Notes under the pieces: generated by a model
What the model saw: the letters and a program-made list of their open reading frames with translations, nothing else
Database searches by the model: none
Told to the model about the DNA's origin: nothing
Shown: piece by piece, positions 36,557-46,046 of the stretch
Position numbering within the stretch: the stretch's first letter is position 1
Layout of the letters: each line of letters opens with the position of its first letter
Made by a program: the position numbers and the translations under genes
Origin: Stentor roeselii
Taxonomy: Eukaryota > Ciliophora > Heterotrichea > Heterotrichida > Stentoridae
Assembly (NCBI GenBank): GCA_006503475.1
Contig: RSEH01000184.1
Coordinates: 1-64,000, forward strand
Length of the DNA stretch: 64,000 bases
Direction of reading: 5' to 3'

Positions 36557-38002
36557 CTACTGAACCACGACTTGTATAAACTCATTAAAGTCAATCTCCC
36601 CATCATTATTCTTATCAGCGAGTTTCACAATCTGTTTCCAGACCTCTTCACTATATTTAAAATCCTTATCAAGAACAGCTCTAAACTCATCAGGAGAAAT
36701 TTTCCCATTTCCATCAGTATCAAACTTCATAAACGCCATTCTCAAATTAGTGACATTAGCAACGACCGAGTTCGAAACAGTAGCCTTAATAAATTCCGAG
36801 TAATCAACAAACCCGCTATTATCCGAGTCGATTTCCTTCATAATCCTTTCAACTTCACTAAGATCCCAATGGTCACCCATGACTTTCAAGTAATAACTTT
36901 CCAATTCTTCTCGACTGATTTTTCCATCACCATTCAAATCAATTTGTTTGAAGAGTTCTTTCAGTTCTTTAGTCTGTTGAACAGTGAGACATTGAGAAGT
37001 GATGTAAATTCTAACAGCTTCTTGAAGTTTATTCCCTTTATGGAACTTTCTTAAGGACTCCAGCACTTCAGCGGAATTTGAACAATTGGAAAGCGAGTTA
37101 CTACTGAGCCAAACATGTGAAAGTGCCTGATCAGCTGAAAGTCGCAAGGCAGCTGGTTGAATTAATTGTTTGATAAAATCCTGGGCTTCAGAAGAGACCA
37201 TTGAAAGGCTACTTTCAAGGTGTTCATATTTCAGTTCTCTTACTTTCTGAGTGATACTCGCTTCGTCAGACTGGTCAAAAGGAGGTTTTCCAGTGAGTAA
37301 TAAAAAAGCAATGATTCCACAGCTCCACATGTCACAACGACTGTCGTAATCCTTATCAAGTACTTCAGGAGCTGCATAGTAAAAAGTCCCAACTGGTTCT
37401 TTTAATCTCTGATCTTCACAGAAAAAAGAAGCGACTCCAAAGTCAATAAGTTTGATACTCGACATGTCTTCAGCGTACTCAAATAAAATATTTTCAGGTT
37501 TGATATCTCGATGAACAATACGGTTTGAATGCAGGTAGTTCACTGCAGATATCAATTGTCGAATGATGTTTTTAGCGTCTTGCTCTGTGAAAGTACTTTG
37601 TTTTACTATTTGTGAGTATAACTCGCCCCCTTCGCATTTTTCCATAATTATGTAAAAACGCTTGGGGTCGTCGAAATATTCGTAAATTTGGATTATGTTC
37701 GGATGGTCTAGCTTTTTAAGGATCTCAATCTCCGACTGAAGTTTTGATAGCTCTTTTTTTGAAGGGTATGTCGATTTTCGGAAAATCTTCACTGCTCGTT
37801 GGTGACCTGTGAGCTTGTGAGTCACTAAACGCACCTCACCGAAGGCACCCGAACCTAAAGATTTACCCATTTTGTAAATGTCTGTCACTTTGCTTGAACT
37901 TGCTTGTACGAAGGTCTGAGCTGTTATTTTTAAGGTTGTTGCTAGTTTTGGCTCACTTTCACGGACTGTCTTTTTTAAGTCTTTTCCATTGCAGCTCCCC
38001 AT
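36557..38002 (-). CDS. Calcium-dependent protein kinase (CDPK) with four EF-hands
   Basis: 481 aa. MGSCNGKD predicts myristoylation (Gly2) and palmitoylation (Cys4). Kinase domain about 42-300: Gly loop GSGAFGEV, Lys in RAVKIFRK, HRDIKPENIL, LIDFGVASFF, GTFYYAAPEVL. A junction helix follows, then four canonical EF-hand loops: DLNGDGKISREEL, DSDNSGFVDYSEF, DTDGNGKISPDEF, DKNNDGEIDFNEF, each with Asp at position 1 and Glu at 12 of the loop. Calcium binding releases the junction autoinhibitor in this family. CDPKs occur in plants, apicomplexans and ciliates, not in animals. The 277 bp left of the stop (36280-36556) is G-poor and shows nothing else. Confidence 0.97.
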   Translation of the reverse strand: MGSCNGKDLKKTVRESEPKLATTLKITAQTFVQASSSKVTDIYKMGKSLGSGAFGEVRLVTHKLTGHQRAVKIFRKSTYPSKKELSKLQSEIEILKKLDHPNIIQIYEYFDDPKRFYIIMEKCEGGELYSQIVKQSTFTEQDAKNIIRQLISAVNYLHSNRIVHRDIKPENILFEYAEDMSSIKLIDFGVASFFCEDQRLKEPVGTFYYAAPEVLDKDYDSRCDMWSCGIIAFLLLTGKPPFDQSDEASITQKVRELKYEHLESSLSMVSSEAQDFIKQLIQPAALRLSADQALSHVWLSSNSLSNCSNSAEVLESLRKFHKGNKLQEAVRIYITSQCLTVQQTKELKELFKQIDLNGDGKISREELESYYLKVMGDHWDLSEVERIMKEIDSDNSGFVDYSEFIKATVSNSVVANVTNLRMAFMKFDTDGNGKISPDEFRAVLDKDFKYSEEVWKQIVKLADKNNDGEIDFNEFIQVVVQ

Positions 38003-38222
38003 TAAATTATGAAAAAGTTTTTGCAGGATTGGAAGATTATTACTGGGAAGATCTTTGAGATATTTAGAGAGTTTTTATTAGGATTGATTATTTTATATAA
38101 GTTTGAGATAAGAGAAAGAGATTTGATAATTGATAATTAAATATGAATTAAGATAGTTTTAACTAAAGTTAATTTCAATCTTCAAGTTTAATAAAACCTG
38201 AAGAAATTAATTATCCATTCAA

Positions 38223-39686
38223 CTAATCATCAGAGAATTCTGATTCTTTTGCATTTCTTCCAACACTCTTCAAAAATCTAATTCTTTGATACCGTCCTGA
38301 ATACCCTTTCTGTTGAACCCTTTCAGTTTTAACCACTTCTCTTTTTTCCCTCTGCGCATCTTTTTTCCTTTTCCACTCTTCAATCTGAACCTTTGCTGCC
38401 TTGACCTTATCCGGTTTACTTTTATAATTTTTTGCCAGGTCATAATCAGGGATCCTATCATTCTGTTCAATTCCAAAATGCGGAATAAGCCCTTTCAGCT
38501 TAGCCGAATAAATTTCAGGTCTATGAAAGTTAAGATATTCGAAAAACTTGAGTCTTTTATCATCAACAGGCAGTTGACTCCATCGGGTGTTATTTTCTTT
38601 ATCAAAACTCTTATCAAAAAATCTATCTGAAATCTTTTCCAACGCTTCTAAAAAGTGATTTTCTGCCATATTTCTAGAAAATTCAGCAGTTTGAATAAAG
38701 ACCTGCCTTAAAAAAACACTCATTATTTTCGTTTTTTCTTTTGAATCTTCCTTTAAAATCTGGAAATCCTTGCAGAACTGAATGAATTTTCCTAGAGTTA
38801 AAACTTCTGTGTTTGATTTTATTGAGTCAAATGTCGGGGTCTTGCCGATGAGGAACTGTTGTTTTGAGTAAAACTTGAAAATCTGAGTGATTCCTTCAAT
38901 ACATTTATTTTCAAAGTTTTCTTCTCGGATCTCGTAATTCGGGAGTTCTTTGAGTTTTGACTTGAGGTTGACGAGAAGGTCTTTAACTGAAGATTTTTCA
39001 TGATCTGGCAGTTTTTGTGCCCTGATCTCTTCGAACTCGCTGATAGTTTTCAACAATTTACTTCGAAGGTCTTCAAAAGAATGACAAGCTTCATACCAAG
39101 CGAAAGTCAATGCCCGGAAGTCAGAAAATGCGAAGTCATATTCAGGTGAGAAGATTTTTTTCATTTCTTTTCCAAATGTTTTTAACTCATCTTCAGTGAC
39201 TTGAAGTTTGCACTTGTTCATCAAATCTTTTAACATTTCTTTTGGATTGGATCTTGTGATGTGCTCAGTGATCCAGTCTGTGTGAAGATCGACTCGATAC
39301 ATGAATTCGTTAAAACTCACTTTGTTGAATTCGAGAACACTTAACTTTGAATGATCTTTTAAAGGTGAAAGGACTAAATCTTCGTTTTCTTCGGGCTTTT
39401 GAATGTTTTTAGATAACTTTGAGAGCTTTTCTAATGTTAAGGTTTTAAGGACTTGAAGAATTTGAGAAATTTTTAAGGAAGTTAAGGATTCTGGAAAGTG
39501 GCTGATGATGTTTTTGTAGTGAACTTTGTACTTTTTTTCTACTTGGTTTAGCATTTGTTTTAGATGGTCTCGGGTTATGGTCCCGGTCTCGAGTTTGTAT
39601 TCGAGAAACATTTCTTCTAGACCTTTGATCATTCCTCGATCGATGTCTTTGAGGATGTTTTCGAGGTATTTTTTCTTTTTATCCAT
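38223..39686 (-). CDS. Hypothetical helical protein
   Basis: 487 aa, start after TTAATAAACCCTAA. Lys/Glu/Leu-rich, almost entirely helical in appearance (YLENILKDIDRGMIKGLEEM, EFEEIRAQKLPDHEKSSV), with a very basic C-terminal 90 residues (IEEWKRKKDAQREKREVVK). The first 70 residues, with ITRDHLKQMLNQVEKKY, could be an EF-hand-like helical pair without calcium ligands. No family assigned. Telomere-like repeats lie 29 bp upstream of the start. Confidence 0.65.
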   Translation of the reverse strand: MDKKKKYLENILKDIDRGMIKGLEEMFLEYKLETGTITRDHLKQMLNQVEKKYKVHYKNIISHFPESLTSLKISQILQVLKTLTLEKLSKLSKNIQKPEENEDLVLSPLKDHSKLSVLEFNKVSFNEFMYRVDLHTDWITEHITRSNPKEMLKDLMNKCKLQVTEDELKTFGKEMKKIFSPEYDFAFSDFRALTFAWYEACHSFEDLRSKLLKTISEFEEIRAQKLPDHEKSSVKDLLVNLKSKLKELPNYEIREENFENKCIEGITQIFKFYSKQQFLIGKTPTFDSIKSNTEVLTLGKFIQFCKDFQILKEDSKEKTKIMSVFLRQVFIQTAEFSRNMAENHFLEALEKISDRFFDKSFDKENNTRWSQLPVDDKRLKFFEYLNFHRPEIYSAKLKGLIPHFGIEQNDRIPDYDLAKNYKSKPDKVKAAKVQIEEWKRKKDAQREKREVVKTERVQQKGYSGRYQRIRFLKSVGRNAKESEFSDD

Positions 39687-39714
39687 TTAGGGTTTATTAA
39701 CTTGGGTTCGTGAG

Positions 39715-39739
39715 AAGGTGTTAAGGTGTTAGGGTGTTA
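39715..39739 (+). repeat. Interstitial telomere-like repeat, G-strand on +
   Basis: Three 8-nt units in register: AAGGTGTT, AAGGTGTT, AGGGTGTT, then A. The last is a perfect permutation of the heterotrich telomere unit CCCTAACA (complement TGTTAGGG); the first two each differ at one base. It stands 29 bp upstream of the gene starting at 39686. Confidence 0.6.
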
Positions 39740-39775
39740 TTAATTGGATTTGGGAAGTGCTTGAATGGTTGAATA

Positions 39776-39949
39776 TTTTAATTTTTTATTGAGTTTTGAA
39801 TTATTTTTCAATGATTGGAAGGTTAGGATTAGGTGAACTGTTTTAGGTGATTGATGAAGATAAATTTTAGATTTATTGAGTTTAGAAGTCTTTTTCAATG
39901 ATAGGAAGGTTAGGATTAGATGCAAAGTTTTAGGTGTTTGATGAAGATA
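39776..39949. repeat. Two-copy tandem repeat, 87-bp period
   Basis: Two imperfect copies, about 39776-39862 and 39863-39949, share TTTTTCAATGAT, GGAAGGTTAGGATTAG, GTTTTAGGTG and TTGATGAAGATA at an 87-bp offset. Non-coding, G-containing and C-poor. The surrounding gap (39687-40165) holds nothing else apart from the telomere-like units. Confidence 0.85.
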
Positions 39950-40165
39950 CTTACTTTCAAAAGAAACAAGAATTAATTTTACTTCAGAAAAATGGAATAT
40001 ATAAAATCCCAGGTATGCCTTTATATTCTTCTTTGTAAAAAGATATCTAAAAGCAACCTGAAAATATAAAATTCCTTAAAATCAATAAAATTTTTATTGT
40101 CTTGTGATATTTAGACTACATCAAACATTGAAGAAATTCTATAAATGCCCTGATTTTATAAAATA

Positions 40166-40693
40166 ATGGACAACACTGAGAGCAAGCCGTTCACAGAAAG
40201 ACATAAAAATGCTGAGTTTTTTACCAGAAAGCCTACTAAGAAAAATTCCCCAAAAAAAGCAAAAAGCTTCCCTCAAGATTCAGTTATCCCTTCATTTAAA
40301 ACATACCGCAAAAGCAAAAGTATTTGCTCAATATCATCTGTCAGAAATTCAAGCAAAATCTTATTTTCTGACTTTTGGTCAAATAGGATGAAGGCCGAAG
40401 TAAGATACCTCGAAAGAAAAATCCTTCCTGAGACTATCAACTTGAATTCTTGCAGAGCTTCTCAAGGTAAATCAGGATTTTTACCAAAGATTCACAAAAA
40501 CAACGAAAAAGTCTGGAAAATGTATTCAATCGCCTGCTTTAATAAGAAAAAAATCATTAAAGACGTTCCTGAGATCGAAAAAATTATTGACCAGTGTAAT
40601 GTTGTTAGGAAGGGTGCTCGAAGATTGAGCTTTGAATTGTCTACTTTGAGTAGAATCGCTACTGAAGAGTCACAGAAACTTTCAAGATTTTGA
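40166..40693 (+). CDS. FSDFWS-family protein, copy 1
   Basis: 175 aa, start after AAAATA. First of three related genes in tandem (with 42205 and 43951). Shared plan: a basic, Ser/Thr/Lys-rich N-terminal 65 residues with a KSTCS-like element (here YRKSKSICSISS); the core ILFSDFWSNRMKAEVRYLER (about 69-88); a variable linker; and a C-terminal helix pair EIEKIIDQCNVVRKGARRLS (about 135-154) followed by FELS. I know no family with this signature. The core is amphipathic, with aromatic and basic faces, and could bind a partner or membrane (guess). No signal peptide or membrane span. Confidence 0.8.
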   Translation: MDNTESKPFTERHKNAEFFTRKPTKKNSPKKAKSFPQDSVIPSFKTYRKSKSICSISSVRNSSKILFSDFWSNRMKAEVRYLERKILPETINLNSCRASQGKSGFLPKIHKNNEKVWKMYSIACFNKKKIIKDVPEIEKIIDQCNVVRKGARRLSFELSTLSRIATEESQKLSRF

Positions 40694-42204
40694 GAAAGTA
40701 GATTATTTAATTTTTCTGGTGGTTTATGAATTTGTCTGTATTTCGGGAAAATTGTAGAATTTCAGATTTTTATTGAAAAATTTTTATTTAATGGGTTTTG
40801 ATTTTAGTAAAGATTTAGGTCAAGTTTATTTTCTTTGGGTTTTAAGCAGTGGGATATTTATCGATATGAGTGAAAGTAGATTTTATTTAAGAGGAAGAGT
40901 TTAGATAATTTTACGCTAATTTTTTTGAATATTTAAGAATTTTTTTCAAGTTTCTAATTTTTAGATTTATTATCAAGGTTATACAATTCGTATTATTGGG
41001 CTTGGTCATAATTTTGTTTAATTATGAAGTATTAGATTACTATTATACCACTATCGAGTAGGACGACTGTAAATACAATTTTTGAATGATATCTTTCGAA
41101 ATTGATATTTTAGATATTAGCAGAAATAATTATCAAATAAACAAGTTAATATAGATTATATTTCACTAGTTGCTAGATAATTCATAAAATTTAACAAAAA
41201 CTATGATGTTTGCAAGATTTTGTGAATACTGAGCAAGAATTAAAATTTTAACGAAATTTATAGATTAAATTGATATAATTTAAAGGTATGGATAAGATAT
41301 GACATAGTACTTGGTTTTTTAGCTAAGCAAGTGCATTAATATATGGAACTTCTGATTTGCCAAACCTGATCTAGTTTGATTGAATCAATTTAAATGACAA
41401 GATCTTCGAATTTAATGTATTTTAGCATATAAAATGTTTTTGAGTTCCATTATCGTCAATTCCTTTATGTTTTATACAGAATAAGTAGTTTAAAAACTAT
41501 ATACTTTATTCGATTGATTAGATAATTAAATGCGGATTTGCTCATAGACTACCTGTATAAATACTTACTTAATATACACATAAATTTGATAAAAAGGACA
41601 GATTAATTTAATATACACAGCTATCAAATTATATAAATTTTATATTTTGTCAAAAGTATCTCAAGTGATATGTTAAAATTTCTCAAACACTATAGAAACT
41701 TATAAAAGTCTAATTAAGCTAAAAGTAAGAAAATTATTCGATTTTATACCTCTCATAAAATTTAGATTTTCTAAAAATTTAGTCATCTTCAAAATATACA
41801 ATACTCTTAAAGCACGATACCATCTCAAATAATTTTAAAAGTTCAGTCTCTGATTCAATATCTACTTAACAATCCAAAAAACTCTTAGAAATCTAAAAGT
41901 AAAATTAAACATTTTTATATACTTTACAACATTTAAAGAAAATTTTTAATATAGACTGAGATAAAAACGACAATAATAACTATTTGATTATCAATCTTCC
42001 AGATAATACAAAACTATAAAAATCTCTAAGATAGCCACTTAAAAAACTACCAGAATTTTTGAGATTTTTCTAAAACCTCAATTTATTCTCTCTTTTCTAA
42101 CATGACACCCTCTCAAATACCAATTCACTAAATCCTTGAACCAAATCTTCAATCCTTTTTTAAAAATTCATCAAATAAAGCAGTGATTTTAGATATAATA
42201 AACA
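40694..42204. other. 1.5-kb AT-rich gene desert
   Basis: No ORF of coding character on either strand. Composition is extremely AT-rich; C-poor near the left gene, G-poor near the right one (42060-42190). No repeats longer than short A/T motifs, no RNA gene seen. It is unusually long for a window where most gaps are under 100 bp. Confidence 0.6.
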
Positions 42205-42741
42205 ATGGCTTCCTTAAAGCAACCAGGCTCACCAAATCACTCACAAAAAGAGCTCTCAATCCTCAAAAAGACTGAACTCGACAGGTCCTACCACAAGAAA
42301 CAAACATACCCCAAAACTCTAACCAAGCGATCACCCAACTGCTTTCGATCCACTAAAAGCACCTGCTCTCTAACATCAACAAAAACTCGAAATCAAATTT
42401 CATTTTCCGACTTCTGGTCTAATCGAATGAAAGCTGAAGTAAGAAATCTTGAGAAACAAATGATGCCCTATTCAATTTGCGCCAAAACATCAAGAAACCC
42501 TCGACAAGAATTTGAATTTTTTCCAGAAATTCATAGAAATGTGTTGAAAAGTAAAGAATTTTATAAGAATTCTTCTCGGATTTCACAAAAACCACTTGAA
42601 TTGGTTCCAGCTTTAGAAAAAATTATTGGTGATTGTGAAGTTTTCAGGAAAAAAGCAAGGAGATTAAGTCTTGAAATTTCAATTTCAAATAAGGTACTTC
42701 ATGAAGAGTATCAAAAGTTTTATAGAAGCCGAGTGCTTTAA
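42205..42741 (+). CDS. FSDFWS-family protein, copy 2
   Basis: 178 aa, start after ATAATAAACA. Core ISFSDFWSNRMKAEVRNLEK (about 66-85), preceded by RSTKSTCSLTSTKTRNQ; C-terminal block VPALEKIIGDCEVFRKKARR (about 137-156) then LSLEIS. A linker element FFPEIHRN...KSKEFYKNSSRISQKP is shared with copies 1 and 3 at lower identity. Divergence among copies is high at the DNA level, so the duplications are old while the two blocks are kept by selection (inference). Confidence 0.82.
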   Translation: MASLKQPGSPNHSQKELSILKKTELDRSYHKKQTYPKTLTKRSPNCFRSTKSTCSLTSTKTRNQISFSDFWSNRMKAEVRNLEKQMMPYSICAKTSRNPRQEFEFFPEIHRNVLKSKEFYKNSSRISQKPLELVPALEKIIGDCEVFRKKARRLSLEISISNKVLHEEYQKFYRSRVL

Positions 42742-43950
42742 AGTCTGCAATTTTCCAGTAATTCTTAAAGAATAAGAAGTTTAGTAAATGATTTGAGTTT
42801 ATTATTGAAGAGATAAATATTGATTTTAGAGAGAACTTTAGTAATTATTAAATTTTAATTTTTAGATTTATGAGATGTTTTAGTTCTTTTTATGGATTTA
42901 GATTAAGGAGATTTTAATTGGTAGGTTTAGATAGCAAGTAGAAATAAGCAAAAATTTTTTAGGTGTAAGGTTTATAAATGTATATATTTTATGAAAATAA
43001 CCTTGATTGATATTATTTTAGGGAGATTTTAAGTAATTAGAGTGATGAACAAGGGAGGATTATAATTTGAATAACCAAAAGAATTAATCTTTTAGAGTAA
43101 TAATTAAATTTTCTTTTGGCTTTATATAATATGATACGCTACTAATATTATGAGAATAGTACTCAATCATTTCTATTTCAATACCCAAATCATCTCTACC
43201 TCAGGAAAAATCTCTTTCAAGACATCCAGGTCGATATAAAAAATTTAATAAAATTTAATTTTTTTTCCGAAATCTTGATTCTGATTATATTTTAGCATAG
43301 CTTTAAGTAAAAATCATCAAATTAAGAAAGGAAATTCTTCCGGATCGAATAAAATACTTATTCAATTTTTAATATCAATCGATAATTTAAAAAATCTTCG
43401 CTTGCTTAGGGATTGTGTAAATATCCATCCTTCTGAATTAGATTATTTGCATAGATTTGTTTGATTTCAAGAATGGATTTCTAAAAATAAATATAAAAGT
43501 CACTGGGTGATTACTTAGAAAATGTCTGACGTCAAAAATTTAAAAATGCATAAATTATCCCCTTCTTCAGGTAATCATACAGTTCTCATCCTGCAGGTAT
43601 CCCAAAGCATATCCTTAATAAATGCTTAAATTTTGATATGACGATAAATAATCAAACACAAACTTCAACAAAGGATATTTAAGTGTTTCTAATATCCTTA
43701 TTTAATATTTGAGCCAGAACATTCATAAACTTCAAAACAATCTTAAGTTATCTAAGCCTATGATAGAACTGAATCACTTTTATCTTAAAACATTTAAGAA
43801 TCTAAGAAAAATGAAAAGGGATTTATACAAAAGATTATTTGAATTAATTGAGTAAAAACCCTGCTATCAATTTATCGTTCCAATATACTTCCAAAGTTAA
43901 ACTTTAATCAAACATGAAGCATTTGAACATCAAAATTTACATTTAATAAA
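42742..43950. other. 1.2-kb AT-rich gene desert
   Basis: Same character as the gap before copy 2: no coding frame, C-poor at the left, more C toward the right. No recognisable element. Confidence 0.6.
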
Positions 43951-44496
43951 ATGATGGTTAATTTAAAGCAAATCAGCCCACCTCAAAAACCATATAAAGA
44001 ACTTTCAAGTCATCTAATTAAGAAACTCGAAAGATCTTCCACAAAAACTCAGACCTTTCATTCTGCACTTATACAAAAATCATCTCGTATCTTCAAAACA
44101 AGCAAAAGTACTTCTTCACACTGTAATTTAAAAGCTCTTCACAAAATTTCATTTTCTGATTTCTGGTCAGGAAGAATGAAAGCTGAAGTAAGACACCTTG
44201 AAAAAAAATTGAATCCATTTCCATTATCTCCAGCATTACCCAAAGACCCCCAAACCATCGTAAAATATCCAAAAACTTCCAGAACCTATTTGAAAAGTAA
44301 CAAATTTTACTTAAAATCTTCAGAAATTTCTTCAAAACCTTTAAAATTAATCCCAGCTCTAGAAAGACTAATAGTCGACTGCGACCTAATCCGTAAAAAA
44401 ACTCGAAGGCTAAGCGTTGAACTCTCGAATTCAAAAGATTTCTTAAAAAAAGAACTGAAAATTTCTAATTTTCTGAAAAGTAAATTCATAAACTAA
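43951..44496 (+). CDS. FSDFWS-family protein, copy 3
   Basis: 181 aa (180 from the second ATG), start after TTTAATAAA. Core ISFSDFWSGRMKAEVRHLEK (about 67-86), preceded by KTSKSTSSHCNLKALHK; C-terminal block IPALERLIVDCDLIRKKTRR (about 138-157) then LSVELS. Here one core residue changes from Asn to Gly (FWSGRM). Linker element YPKTSRTYLKSNKFYLKSSE corresponds to copy 2. The stop is only 4 bp from the stop of the convergent GDPD gene. Confidence 0.82.
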   Translation: MMVNLKQISPPQKPYKELSSHLIKKLERSSTKTQTFHSALIQKSSRIFKTSKSTSSHCNLKALHKISFSDFWSGRMKAEVRHLEKKLNPFPLSPALPKDPQTIVKYPKTSRTYLKSNKFYLKSSEISSKPLKLIPALERLIVDCDLIRKKTRRLSVELSNSKDFLKKELKISNFLKSKFIN

Positions 44497-44500
44497 TTCA

Positions 44501-45508
44501 TTATTCTAGTTTAATTGAATGACTCAAAGTGAAGTAAATATTAGTTGAATCAGGAAACTCGTCGAAAATTCCATCGAGTTTAGCATTGAGGATAAATTGA
44601 TAAGTTTCTTGGCGGCTCCATCCCGCGATGGGGACATCATCGCGAATGACCCAAGGGTGAATAGCCAAGTTTCCATTATGAGCCTGGGAAACAAATTGAG
44701 TAGCAGAGCCGTCAGGATTAAAGACCATCTGGAAAGTCGGTCCTACCCCGTTGACGATGTCTTGATAGTCACTTATATTGTAAATTAAATGATTTTGCTG
44801 AACTAGGTAGACCAGGGGCAGGTCAGTGTTTTTAGACATGTACTCAAGACTTGCAAGTTCAAAGCACTGCAAAATCACAGGACAAATAGATGAAGCTCCT
44901 TTAATCGTATCGATTTTTCTATCTTTTAACACCTGAAGTAACATGTTTTCAACAGGAAATCCTAAAGAATTGTAATAAGCCGGGTTTTTTAACTCGATGT
45001 AAGCACCGAGAAGGGTTTGATTGTTTAAAATTCTTTGTTGGTTTATTTGAATTGCCCAGTCCAGCGCTTCATTTATCGTGATTTTTTTGAATAAGTAGTT
45101 AAAAGTCTCAGGGCGGAAGGGAAGTCTTTGCTTGGCTCGGAGTTCTTTCAACTGGTAAAGGTAAAAGTCTTCGGAAAACCACCCTGTCTCTGTTGTGTTT
45201 CCGTCGTAACCTTGAATCGTCTTCGTGGTAAGCAAGTCTGCGAATTGAGGTAAAAGCGCGACGTTTGTCGTGTCGTTTAAAAGGCCCTCGTGGTTGATCA
45301 GAAGCTGATGGTCTCGGGTAGGCACCAGGTCAGGTTCGATGAAGTCAGCTCCCATATAAGCCGCAACGTCATAAGCCTGCAAAGTATGCTCAGGCAAATA
45401 TCCACAAGCTCCTCGATGTGCAATGATCAGCGGCCTCTGACTGTTGTAAAAGTAAGGAGCTAGGCTGATCTTTCCTAAACAAAAACCCACAACTAAAAAA
45501 ATCCACAT
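44501..45508 (-). CDS. Secreted glycerophosphodiester phosphodiesterase (GDPD/GlpQ type)
   Basis: 335 aa. MWIFLVVGFCLGKISLA is a signal peptide. The catalytic core starts LIIAHRGACGYLPEHTLQAY (His-Arg-Gly ... Glu), ADFIEPDLVPTRDHQLLINHE supplies Glu/Asp metal ligands and the second His, and GAYIELKNPAYY the later Glu; DGIFDEFPDST closes the TIM barrel. GlpQ-like enzymes hydrolyse glycerophosphodiesters to glycerol 3-phosphate and alcohol with a divalent metal; outside the cell they serve phosphate and glycerol scavenging. The first 26 codons and leader are duplicated upstream into the array at 45430-46046. Compared with its neighbours the gene is G/C-rich. Confidence 0.94.
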   Translation of the reverse strand: MWIFLVVGFCLGKISLAPYFYNSQRPLIIAHRGACGYLPEHTLQAYDVAAYMGADFIEPDLVPTRDHQLLINHEGLLNDTTNVALLPQFADLLTTKTIQGYDGNTTETGWFSEDFYLYQLKELRAKQRLPFRPETFNYLFKKITINEALDWAIQINQQRILNNQTLLGAYIELKNPAYYNSLGFPVENMLLQVLKDRKIDTIKGASSICPVILQCFELASLEYMSKNTDLPLVYLVQQNHLIYNISDYQDIVNGVGPTFQMVFNPDGSATQFVSQAHNGNLAIHPWVIRDDVPIAGWSRQETYQFILNAKLDGIFDEFPDSTNIYFTLSHSIKLE

Positions 45509-46046
45509 TTTTATTTAGATTTAACACCCTAAGTGGCATTGGGTTGTTGGAAAATAAGGAGGAAGGTTGATCTTTTCCAAATAAAAATCAATATTTTATT
45601 TAGGTTTAACACCCTAAGCGAACTTGGACTGTTGTAAAATAACGAGCCAGTACTGATCTTTTCCAAATAAAAACCCACAACTAAAAAAATCAACATATTT
45701 ATTCAGGTTTAACACCCTATACCCTTAGTGACCTCTGACTGTTGTAAAATAACGAGCCAGGCTGATCTTTTCCAAATAAAAACCCAAAACTAAAAAAATC
45801 AACATATTTATTCATCTTTAACACCCTAACACCCTGAGCAGCCTCTGACTATTATAAAAGTAAAGAACCAGGCTGATCTTTATGAAATAAAAACCCAAAC
45901 TAAAAAAATCAACATATTTATTCATCTTTAACACCCTAACACCCTGAGCAGCCTCTGACTATTATAAAAGTAAAGAACCAGGTTGATCTTTCAAACAATA
46001 ACCCAAAAAAAAAAATCCATATATTTATTCATCTTTAACACCCTAA
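45430..46046 (-). repeat. Tandem array derived from the 5' end of the GDPD gene, with telomere-like motifs
   Basis: Six units of 85-110 bp. The first is the true GDPD start: signal-peptide codons, ATG and leader (45430-45532). Five further copies follow to 46046, each with the segment antisense to MLIFLVLGFYLEKISLA, the ATG context, and a boundary motif TTTAACACCCTAA at 45520, 45605, 45708, 45818, 45928 and 46034. In the last three units the motif extends to CCCTAACACCC, i.e. one full CCCTAACA telomere unit plus part of the next. Copies near 45720-45840 keep an open signal-peptide mini-ORF of 28 codons; at least one other copy is frameshifted. The last unit supplies the stop codon of the HIT-like gene at 46035. 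Confidence 0.9.

Noticed and set aside
39740-39925. 61-codon minus-strand frame with internal repeat.
   Set aside because: It is produced by the 87-bp tandem duplication and has no coding character.
40694-43950. Considered transposon or virus-derived elements in the AT-rich deserts.
   Set aside because: No transposase, integrase, polymerase or capsid-like frame, no terminal inverted repeats and no target duplication seen.
44093-44434. 113-codon frame antisense to FSDFWS copy 3.
   Set aside because: Fully antisense to a gene whose paralogues confirm the + strand frame; the corresponding frame is not kept open in the other copies.
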